11,557 bases of DNA from positions 1-11,557 of the forward strand of contig JAPKAW010000046.1 of NCBI GenBank assembly GCA_028825055.1. Reading direction: 5' to 3'. Below, one piece after another: positions 5,776-11,557 of the stretch. How positions within the stretch are numbered: the stretch's first letter is position 1; every line of letters starts with the position of its first letter. This DNA comes from Flavobacteriales bacterium (GTDB lineage: Bacteria; Bacteroidota; Bacteroidia; Flavobacteriales_D; Sanyastnellaceae). The notes beneath the pieces were generated by a model, which saw only the letters and a list, made by a program, of their open reading frames with translations, made no database searches and was not told the origin of the DNA. Position numbers and translations under genes: made by a program.

Positions 5776-7112
5776 TGAATCAAGAAAAACAAGGAGCTGA
5801 ACAAACTGATGGCCAGCGAGAAGCTGCTTCCAACGGTTTGCCGATTTATTTTGCCAAGACGCTGGCAGGCATGGAGCGGCTGCTCAAGGATGAACTAATC
5901 GAACTTGGGGCGACCGATTTGGTTGTTGTCCGAAGAGGGGTTGAGTTCGGTGCAGACATGTCAACGTTAGTGCGCATTTGCCTTTGCACACGGTTTGCTA
6001 TCCGTGTTTTGCGACCGGTTTTGTGGTTTAAAGCAGACAATACGGACGCGCTGTATGAAGAGGCTACAAAATGGGAGTGGGGCTCTGTCATGAGTGCTTC
6101 TGCCACATTTGCAATCGATGTCACGGCGCATTCAGAGTATTTCACGCATTCACAGTTTGCAACGCTGCGATTGAAAGATGCCATTGTCGACCATTTCAGA
6201 ACGTCTGCGGGAATCCGGCCCAATGTCGATCGTGAAAATCCTGATGTACGCATTCACTTGCACATCAATCAGAATCAGGTGACGATTTCGCTTGATGCTT
6301 CAGGTCGACCGTTAGCCCGTCGTGGGTATCGTCCTATGGGAGCAAAAGCTCCTTTGAGTGAAGTGCTTGCAGCGGGATTGTTGGCAAAAGCAGGATGGAC
6401 ACCGGATATTCCGCTGTATGATCCCATGTGCGGCTCAGGGACATTTACGGTTGAAGCGGCGTTGTGGGCAGATGGATATCCAATTCAGTGGCACCGTCGG
6501 AAGTTTGCTTTCATGGATTGGAGAGGATTTGATGAGGATATATGGTGGGACGTACGCGATGACTTGAAATCGGAACGTCAGTTCGTTGAATCAACAATTC
6601 ATACTTCTGACAAGGATTACGGGGCGGTTTCACAGACCCGTGCGGCACTATCCAATATGGAGCTGGATGGCCGTGCGGAATTGGGGCGCTCTGATTTCTT
6701 CAAGTTGATTCCACGTGATGACTCCGGGATTGTCGTCATCAATCCGCCTTATGGCGAGCGCATGGAGGTAGATGACCTGGACGCTATGTACTCAGCCATT
6801 GGAGATCGTTTGAAGTCGCATTGGGCTGGGTTCAGCGCGTGGATTATTTCCTCCGACTTTGACGCGCTGAAGCGTGTTGGGTTAAAGCATAGTTCACGAG
6901 AAACCATGTACAACGGTCCTCTGGAGTGCCGTTGGGTGGGATTTGAATTGTACGAAGGAAGCCAGGAAAAGAAACGGAATACTGCAGAGGAATCCCCTGC
7001 GGTCACAGATGGCGTGTCTCCCGAAGTTGTGGCTAAAGAGGACGCCTCGATTGTGGCAAATACAACGTCCCCTGGCGATGGGTTGGATGCTGGAGATTCC
7101 TCCAAAAGCTGA
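5772..7112 (+). CDS. rlmL: THUMP-domain RNA methyltransferase, RlmL-type (23S rRNA m2G)
   Basis: The protein probably adds a methyl group to N2 of a guanine in 23S rRNA (position 2445 in E. coli, done there by the N-terminal part of RlmL), using S-adenosylmethionine. After a polar leader, an N-terminal ferredoxin-like segment begins at LPIYFAKTLAGMERLL (from residue 23). A THUMP RNA-binding domain extends to about residue 170. RGYRPMGAKAPLSEVLAAGLL then marks the entry to the methyltransferase fold. Motif I is DPMCGSGT at 217-224 and the catalytic motif IV is NPPYGER at 324-330. The fold ends near residue 392. The last 50 or so residues are acidic, rich in Ser, Ala and Glu, and probably disordered. 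The protein lacks the second, RlmK-type methyltransferase domain of E. coli RlmL. Either ATG of the pair at 5772 and 5775 could be used; the first gives the ATGA overlap with the upstream SUI1 gene. Confidence 0.9.
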   Translation: MMNQEKQGAEQTDGQREAASNGLPIYFAKTLAGMERLLKDELIELGATDLVVVRRGVEFGADMSTLVRICLCTRFAIRVLRPVLWFKADNTDALYEEATKWEWGSVMSASATFAIDVTAHSEYFTHSQFATLRLKDAIVDHFRTSAGIRPNVDRENPDVRIHLHINQNQVTISLDASGRPLARRGYRPMGAKAPLSEVLAAGLLAKAGWTPDIPLYDPMCGSGTFTVEAALWADGYPIQWHRRKFAFMDWRGFDEDIWWDVRDDLKSERQFVESTIHTSDKDYGAVSQTRAALSNMELDGRAELGRSDFFKLIPRDDSGIVVINPPYGERMEVDDLDAMYSAIGDRLKSHWAGFSAWIISSDFDALKRVGLKHSSRETMYNGPLECRWVGFELYEGSQEKKRNTAEESPAVTDGVSPEVVAKEDASIVANTTSPGDGLDAGDSSKS

Positions 7113-7167
7113 TCGGTGTTGCATTTAGAGCGGCTGTGGCCCCTTTGATCTGAAACCATGGAACAAA

Positions 7168-7199
7168 AAAAAGAGCGACACACAGGTGCCGCTCTTTTT
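7168..7199. terminator. Bidirectional intrinsic terminator
   Basis: The arm AAAAAGAGCG (7168-7177) pairs perfectly with CGCTCTTTTT (7190-7199). After an A/C mismatch the stem continues with CAC/GTG around the tetraloop ACAG. The A-tract on one side and T-tract on the other let it work in both directions. It lies between the stop of the rlmL gene (7112) and the stop of the convergent gene (7219). Confidence 0.88.
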
Positions 7200-7218
7200 G
7201 ATTTCAGTCTAATTTCAT

Positions 7219-8127
7219 TTAAAGCTTCTGCACAGTAGACTTATAACGTGTTGACGCTGTCTCTAAAGTGAGGGTGTATAATCCCGTGCGCAAGGCACTC
7301 AGATCAATTGTAGCATAGGCTTCTTGCGTAGTCTGTTGCAAAACCAATCGGCCAGCCATGTCCACTACTGTTAGTAAGCCTGTTTGGTCTGTTCCAAGAC
7401 GAATCAGATCTGAAGTTGGATTGGGGTACGTCTTCAAGAATTGTGCAGCATGGTACTGAATTCCATTCACTTCTCCGATGATCACATCGGCTTCAGACCG
7501 AACTTCAAGCTTGTACTCCTCAAACGTGTAGTGAATGCAGCCCGCAATGCTGTAAGTTTCTCCTTGAATCCAGCCGTCTGCAGGCAAGTACATGTAGTCA
7601 TTGGTTTTAAGCTCTCCGCTTCCATCGTCAAAAAACGCTTCGCCGTAATCAGCGTCAGGATTGGTACACATGGCATTGATGATCTGAACAAAGCAGCCTT
7701 CATAGGCTTCGCTTGACGCCAACTCGCCCGTCGTTACGATGGATGGTGCTGGGACGTCATTGCCAGAAGAAACGACTTCGAAATAGCTCACGTTTCCAAG
7801 CTCTGTAACATCAAAATACTCTTGAACTTCCGCTTCGATGATGATTTCATCTCCAACATTGGGAGCTTGTGTGTTGTCAAAAACAAAAACGCCATTCCAA
7901 GGTCCAGATCCATCTTGAACGAAATACCCAATAACTCCTGAAGTTGAAGAGGTTACATTGTTTGCTGAAACGATTCCAGTGGTGGTGACAGATTGGCCAA
8001 GTAGCGGTGAACTGAACAATTCGCCTTGAATTTCTGCTATGGAGTGGGTGATACCTTGGCTTGAAGCTTCATTAAAAGAAAGCAACAGGGCAAATAATGC
8101 AACTCCGGTCAAGTAAATGTGTTTCAT
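7219..8127 (-). CDS. Secreted tandem OB-fold protein with T9SS sorting domain
   Basis: This 302-residue protein should leave the cell by the Sec and then the type IX secretion system. A signal peptide covers residues 1 to about 23 (IYLTGVALFALLLSF core, ASS before the likely cut). Residues about 28-136 resemble the OB-like domain found at the N-terminus of YhcR/ExeM-type extracellular nucleases (SIAEIQGELFSSPLLGQ, GYFVQDGSGPWNGVFVFD, VGDEIIIEAEVQEYFDVTEL). Residues about 137-217 look like a second OB-like unit (EAYEGCFVQI, FFDDGSGELKTNDYM, EEYKLEVRSEADVI). The C-terminal 70 residues are a type A sorting domain: TYPNPTSD, the DLSALRTGLYTL strand pair and the ending STVQKL. No endonuclease/exonuclease/phosphatase domain is present, so any binding partner (nucleic acid or glycan) is unknown. 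The bidirectional hairpin lies just past its stop. Confidence 0.88.
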   Translation of the reverse strand: MKHIYLTGVALFALLLSFNEASSQGITHSIAEIQGELFSSPLLGQSVTTTGIVSANNVTSSTSGVIGYFVQDGSGPWNGVFVFDNTQAPNVGDEIIIEAEVQEYFDVTELGNVSYFEVVSSGNDVPAPSIVTTGELASSEAYEGCFVQIINAMCTNPDADYGEAFFDDGSGELKTNDYMYLPADGWIQGETYSIAGCIHYTFEEYKLEVRSEADVIIGEVNGIQYHAAQFLKTYPNPTSDLIRLGTDQTGLLTVVDMAGRLVLQQTTQEAYATIDLSALRTGLYTLTLETASTRYKSTVQKL

Positions 8128-8149
8128 ATAAGAGAGTGTTTTGTGAATG

Positions 8150-8157
8150 TACCTTTG
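8150..8157 (+). promoter_or_regulatory. -7 promoter element for the dehydrogenase operon
   Basis: TACCTTTG fits TAnnTTTG exactly. Transcription would begin near 8162, leaving about ten bases before the ATG at 8172 and supporting that start over the later ATG within the same frame. A convincing -33 element was not found. Confidence 0.6.
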
Positions 8158-8171
8158 AGAGACAAAGAGAA

Positions 8172-8942
8172 ATGAAAAACAACGAACTGCAAAATAGCGG
8201 CCGCATCATGTTGATAACCGGAGCAACTTCCGGATTTGGAGAAGCGATAGCGCATCTCGCGGCATCTTCAGGGTATCATCTTGTCATTTGTGGTCGCCGT
8301 GAGGGTAGACTCAATGCATTGAGCGAGTCCTTGGGAGCATGTGTGTTAATGTCTTTGGTATTTGATGTCTGCGATGAACGCGCAACACGGAACGCCTTAC
8401 TCGAGCTTTCAGACACTATGGTGCCTCATGTTTTAATCAATAATGCAGGTTTGGCCGTTGGAAAAGGCCCCATTGACGTGGGGGTGTACGATGATTGGAA
8501 CCGCATGATCGATACCAACATTAAAGGGCTTTTGCACGTGACACGTGAATTGACCCCACGCATGCAAGCGGGGTCTCGGGTCATTAACATGGGGTCTGTA
8601 GCAGGGAAGCAGGCATATCCAGGCGGCGCCGTGTACAATGCGACCAAATTTGCTGTGGATGGATTGACCAAGGCCATGCGCATGGATTTGTTACCGAGAG
8701 GGATTCAGGTGGCGCAGGTGGCTCCGGGTGCCGCCAATACTGAATTTAGTTTGGTGCGATTCAAAGGAGATGAGCAACAGGCGAAGGATGTCTACACTGG
8801 ATTTGAGCCGTTATCGGCAGTGGATGTCGCGGAAGCAGTTATGTTCATTGCGGATCGCCCGCCTCATGTGAGCATTCAAGACATTTTGATCATGCCAGCC
8901 GCTCAAGCCTCTGTTCATCACCTATTAAGAAAAAATTCATGA
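8172..8942 (+). CDS. Short-chain dehydrogenase/reductase, YdfG-like
   Basis: This is a 256-residue classical SDR, expected to oxidise or reduce a hydroxyl/keto group with NADP(H). The cofactor loop is TGATSGFG at 16-23, with R42 and R43 after beta-2 favouring NADP(H) over NAD(H). NNAG is at 90-93. The catalytic tetrad is complete: N116, S142, Y155 and K159 (in YNATK). The TSGFGEAIA opening and the PGAANTEFSLVRFKGD segment resemble E. coli YdfG, an NADP-dependent 3-hydroxy acid (serine/allo-threonine) dehydrogenase, and this is the best guess for substrate class. Relative to YdfG there are about 12 extra residues at the N-terminus. Its stop overlaps the amidohydrolase start as ATGA, making this the first gene of a three-gene unit. 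Confidence 0.9.
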   Translation: MKNNELQNSGRIMLITGATSGFGEAIAHLAASSGYHLVICGRREGRLNALSESLGACVLMSLVFDVCDERATRNALLELSDTMVPHVLINNAGLAVGKGPIDVGVYDDWNRMIDTNIKGLLHVTRELTPRMQAGSRVINMGSVAGKQAYPGGAVYNATKFAVDGLTKAMRMDLLPRGIQVAQVAPGAANTEFSLVRFKGDEQQAKDVYTGFEPLSAVDVAEAVMFIADRPPHVSIQDILIMPAAQASVHHLLRKNS

Positions 8943-10630
8943 AGAAGAGTATCCTCCTTTTTCTCGGTATTTCGAGGTCTTTTGGTCTTTTAATAGCATC
9001 CAGCATCTTAGTAACGTTGTCTCTATTGATCTCGGGGTGTGGTTTTCAATCGCTGGATGCGGATTGCATTGTCCACAATGGCAGCATTTTAACCTTGGAT
9101 CCTGAAAACTCAATTGCCCATGCATTGGCGATCAAGGATGGTCGGATTTTAGAGATTGGCGCGAATAGGCAAATTCTAAACAAGTACCGAGCGCCTGTAC
9201 AAATTGATTTGCGTGGTGGAGTTGTAACTCCTGGTTTGATGGATGCCCATGCCCACTTGATTGGGTATGCCGACGGCTTATTGGAGGCAGACTTGGTGGG
9301 GACGGACTCTTGGGATGAAGTGCTCGAGGAGGTGGTTTCGCATGCGAAGGAACACCCATCAGCTTGGATTCGCGGCAGAGGCTGGGATCAAAACGATTGG
9401 TTGAAGGCAGAGTGGCCCAACAGAAGGACCTTGGATTCGTTGTTCCCAAACGTTCCTGTTGTTTTGGAACGAATTGATGGGCATGCCATTATGGTGAATG
9501 GAGAAGGGTTGAGAAGAGTTGGCCTCACCTGTGACATGGGACAAGATGGGGGAGTCATTCTGTGTGACGACAACAATGAGCCCACCGGGGTGCTCATCGA
9601 TGAGATGGCCAATCGGGTACTTCATTTCATGCCTGAATACGATTCGCTGTATCGAGTAGAGGCTTTTCTAGAAGCACAGGCCACGATGCTCGAACATGGA
9701 TTAACGCAAATTACAGACGCCGGATTGTCCTTTGAGGAGATTGAAAGATTGCTCGCGTTTGAGAAACAGGGCTTGCTGAAGCTTCGGATCAATGCCATGG
9801 TTAGTGGCAACGATGAGGACATTGGATGGCTCCTTGAGAACGGTCCGATCACAACCGATCGGTTAACGGTAAAGTCGGTCAAGTTTTATATGGACGGAGC
9901 TTTGGGTTCTCGGGGTGCGATGTTGATCGACCCCTATAGTGACTTGAAAGGATGGCGCGGTGTGAGTATGCTGGATATGGTCTGGTTTAAAAATCAGCTC
10001 GAACAGTTGGATTCCAGCGGAATGCAAGCTGCCACCCATTGCATTGGTGATTCCGCAGTGCGTTTGGTTTTGAATGCATATGCTGAGGTACTAGAAGGTC
10101 CAAACGATCGGCGATGGCGGATTGAACATGCCCAAGTTGTAGCGAAGGATGACATCAATCAATTCGGAGCGTATAACATTATTCCATCCATCCAGCCGAC
10201 GCATGCCACAAGTGATATGTACTGGGCGGGTGAGCGGCTTGGTCGGAATCGCATTCGAAGGGCTTATGCCTATCAGGAGTTGCTCGTGCAAAATGGCATA
10301 GTGGCATTGGGAACAGACTTCCCCGTAGAAGATATCGACCCCCGAAAGACCATGTATGCTGCGACGGCAAGGAGAGATGCTGCGGGGTATCCAGATGAGG
10401 GTTTTCAAATGAAAAATGCATTGACCCCTGATCAAACGCTTCGTGGAATGACACAGTGGGCGGCTTTGACTCAATTTCAAGAGCAAGATTTAGGGACCAT
10501 TGAGGTCGGAAAGTTTGCCGACTTCACCTGGATGGACCGAAATTGGTTGAAGGTGAGCCCGAATGACCTCTTGTCCACTAAAATCATGGGGACCTGCATT
10601 GAAGGTGAATGGGTTTATTTGAACGAGTAA
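8939..10630 (+). CDS. Amidohydrolase family 3 (YtcJ-like) lipoprotein
   Basis: This 563-residue metal-dependent hydrolase carries a lipoprotein signal: a long hydrophobic stretch ending in ISGC, so C34 would be lipidated and the enzyme anchored on the periplasmic or outer side. The catalytic TIM barrel shows the usual ligands: H104-A-H106 in GLMDAHAHL, H367 in THCIGD, H397 in IEHAQ and D460 in GTDFPVE. The KFYMDGALGSRGA stretch typical of family 3 is near residues 316-328. A small beta-sandwich of the composite type is formed by the region before HxH and by the C-terminal end (GTIEVGKFADFTWMD). YtcJ and N-substituted formamide deformylase are the known relatives; the substrate is probably an amide or other hydrolysable organic, but cannot be specified. 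It starts by ATGA overlap with the dehydrogenase gene, and the SCO gene begins two bases after its TAA. Confidence 0.92.
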   Translation: MKKSILLFLGISRSFGLLIASSILVTLSLLISGCGFQSLDADCIVHNGSILTLDPENSIAHALAIKDGRILEIGANRQILNKYRAPVQIDLRGGVVTPGLMDAHAHLIGYADGLLEADLVGTDSWDEVLEEVVSHAKEHPSAWIRGRGWDQNDWLKAEWPNRRTLDSLFPNVPVVLERIDGHAIMVNGEGLRRVGLTCDMGQDGGVILCDDNNEPTGVLIDEMANRVLHFMPEYDSLYRVEAFLEAQATMLEHGLTQITDAGLSFEEIERLLAFEKQGLLKLRINAMVSGNDEDIGWLLENGPITTDRLTVKSVKFYMDGALGSRGAMLIDPYSDLKGWRGVSMLDMVWFKNQLEQLDSSGMQAATHCIGDSAVRLVLNAYAEVLEGPNDRRWRIEHAQVVAKDDINQFGAYNIIPSIQPTHATSDMYWAGERLGRNRIRRAYAYQELLVQNGIVALGTDFPVEDIDPRKTMYAATARRDAAGYPDEGFQMKNALTPDQTLRGMTQWAALTQFQEQDLGTIEVGKFADFTWMDRNWLKVSPNDLLSTKIMGTCIEGEWVYLNE

Positions 10631-10632
10631 CA

Positions 10633-11304
10633 ATGCGCAGTAAGAATTATTCCACGAACTGGATTGGCCTTGCAGGAGTTTTTGTGCTCGCTGTTGGTGT
10701 GGGGTATTGGATTCTGTCTCCCGAAAAATCCCTTCCGATTATTCAGCCTGCGGATCTTAATCCGGCGTTAGTGGATCCCAATCGCTGGGGAAAAACACAA
10801 CATCAGGTGCTGCCCTTTGAGTTGGTGAACCAAATGGGCGACACGGTGACTGAAGCTGACGTAGAGGGTAAGGTGCGCATTGTTGACTTTTTTTTCACAC
10901 GGTGTGCAACACTATGTCCCATTATGACAACCAATTTGAGGGAGGTCCAGGATGCGTTGCAGGAAACAAAGGGTTGGATGCTCATGAGTCACAGTGTCAC
11001 GCCTGTGGCAGACAGCGTTTCCATCTTGTCGCAATACGCGAAGAAGTATGAAGCGGATTCTTTGCGCTGGTGGTTTCTCACGGGCCCCAAGAAACACATC
11101 TACAACTTGGCTCGTCAAAGTTATTTTGCCTGTTACGATCAAGATCAAGGAGGGGATGGGGGGTGGCAAGACTTCATCCATACAGAGAACATGGTCCTTG
11201 TTGATGGACAAGGAAGACTCCGTGGGTTTTATGACGGAACAGACTTGGAGTCTGTGAATCAGTTGATTGAAGATGCGCTCTGGTTGATTGAAAAAAAAGA
11301 TTGA
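10633..11304 (+). CDS. SCO1/SenC family copper chaperone
   Basis: This 223-residue thioredoxin-fold protein should deliver copper to, or reduce the cysteines of, the CuA centre of cytochrome c oxidase at the periplasmic face of the inner membrane. A single N-terminal membrane anchor spans about residues 10-28 (WIGLAGVFVLAVGVGYWIL). The copper motif CxxxCP is C91-A-T-L-C95-P, within FFFTRCATLCPIM, and the third ligand is H183 in DFIHTENMVLVD. The SVTPVADS segment corresponds to the SVDPxxDT stretch of other SCO proteins. I prefer ATG 10633, two bases after the amidohydrolase stop, to the ATG at 10609 that would overlap it by 22 bases. No oxidase subunit is near, so its presence in this operon is not explained by function. 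Confidence 0.93.
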   Translation: MRSKNYSTNWIGLAGVFVLAVGVGYWILSPEKSLPIIQPADLNPALVDPNRWGKTQHQVLPFELVNQMGDTVTEADVEGKVRIVDFFFTRCATLCPIMTTNLREVQDALQETKGWMLMSHSVTPVADSVSILSQYAKKYEADSLRWWFLTGPKKHIYNLARQSYFACYDQDQGGDGGWQDFIHTENMVLVDGQGRLRGFYDGTDLESVNQLIEDALWLIEKKD

Positions 11305-11346
11305 AAAAAAGTGGATTTGGGTTGGGTAATCCAGGAAAGTTACCAC

Positions 11347-11354
11347 TACATTTG
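11347..11354 (+). promoter_or_regulatory. -7 promoter element for the right-edge gene
   Basis: TACATTTG fits TAnnTTTG exactly and is followed by CGCC, the same bases that follow the sucC element. It lies 42 bases after the SCO stop. Transcription would begin near 11359, about 30 bases before the GTG of the frame that runs off the window. Confidence 0.55.
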
Positions 11355-11389
11355 CGCCCGCTTTCGAAGGAAAGTTTGTTGTTTGAAAG

Positions 11390-11557
11390 GTGGTTGACCC
11401 CGGAAATAAATCGAATTTATCGATTGATCCAAGAGCCTCGAAAGAAGCTAATTGTCGTCCACTTTGTTTTAACGAAGCAATTGAAGAAGCCCTCGGGCCG
11501 ATTCTAAATACGTTCTTTGACTTGATGCAGCAGCCCGGAATCCTTCTTCGGAAGGAT
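11390..11557 (+). CDS. Start of an unidentified gene, cut by window edge
   Basis: From GTG 11390 a frame stays open for 56 codons to the edge, beginning VVDPGNKSNLSIDPRASKE and containing EEALGPILNTFFDLMQQPG. The other two plus-strand frames are stopped repeatedly in the last 170 bases. The frame is preceded by a consensus -7 element at the right distance. I do not recognise the protein. The ATG at 11525 is an alternative start. The region is short, so the assignment is tentative. Confidence 0.4.
   Translation, partial: MVDPGNKSNLSIDPRASKEANCRPLCFNEAIEEALGPILNTFFDLMQQPGILLRKD

Noticed and set aside
11325..11344. GGTAA / TTACC inverted repeat after the SCO gene
   Set aside because: Only five base pairs with a ten-base loop and no T-tract; expected by chance.
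11301..11507. A 68-residue plus-strand frame starting with TTG after the SCO gene
   Set aside because: It runs across a consensus promoter element, starts with TTG inside the SCO stop region and has no recognisable protein character.
10912..11557. A long minus-strand frame open to the right edge across the SCO gene
   Set aside because: It is antisense to the SCO copper-binding region and its translation is low in family-like features; it is best explained as a shadow frame.
1..11557. Search for a defence island, prophage, integrative element or biosynthetic cluster
   Set aside because: All recognised genes are metabolic, translational or envelope functions, with no integrase, transposase, toxin-antitoxin pair, CRISPR repeat or direct-repeat boundary visible.

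Overview
The window looks like ordinary chromosomal DNA of a member of the Bacteroidota, most likely a marine flavobacterium-like lineage. This is inferred from four things: a secreted protein with a type IX secretion (T9SS) C-terminal sorting domain, several promoters with the Bacteroidota -7 element TAnnTTTG close to start codons, weak or absent Shine-Dalgarno sequences, and a MarR regulator coupled to a FadN-type beta-oxidation gene. TGA, TAA and TAG all end intact genes or conserved frames, so the standard code applies. I saw no tRNA, rRNA, CRISPR array or insertion sequence.

Layout. On the minus strand at the left are a FadN-type 3-hydroxyacyl-CoA dehydrogenase/enoyl-CoA hydratase (1-1468, cut by the window edge), its MarR-family regulator (1465-1944, ATGA overlap with fadN), a pair of palindromic operators (1963-1984 and 1993-2014), and a LolD-type ABC ATPase (2039-2704). 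Divergent from lolD is sucC (2779-3990), which converges on a class I O-methyltransferase (4003-4650, minus). Upstream of the methyltransferase, on the same strand, is the wreck of a secreted cysteine-rich protein with two dockerin-like calcium loops (4712-5349). It carries two premature stops and one frameshift, and a perfect 14-bp inverted repeat lies inside it.

On the plus strand follow a SUI1/YciH-type translation factor (5410-5775) and a THUMP-domain RlmL-type RNA methyltransferase (5772-7112), overlapping by ATGA. A symmetric hairpin with A and T tracts (7168-7199) can terminate both this operon and the convergent minus-strand gene for a T9SS-exported tandem OB-fold protein (7219-8127). 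Divergent from that gene is a tightly packed plus-strand operon: a YdfG-like short-chain dehydrogenase (8172-8942), a lipoprotein amidohydrolase of the YtcJ type (8939-10630) and a SCO1/SenC copper chaperone (10633-11304). A further promoter (11347-11354) precedes an open frame that runs off the right edge.

Functionally the window is mostly housekeeping metabolism: fatty-acid oxidation under local control, the TCA cycle, lipoprotein sorting, translation and rRNA modification, and cytochrome oxidase maturation. I found no defence, mobile or biosynthetic system. The points most worth a second look are the duplicated operator before marR-fadN, the triple-lesion pseudogene with its long hairpin, apparently leaderless promoters, and a T9SS-exported tandem OB-fold protein that lacks the nuclease domain usually joined to such folds.
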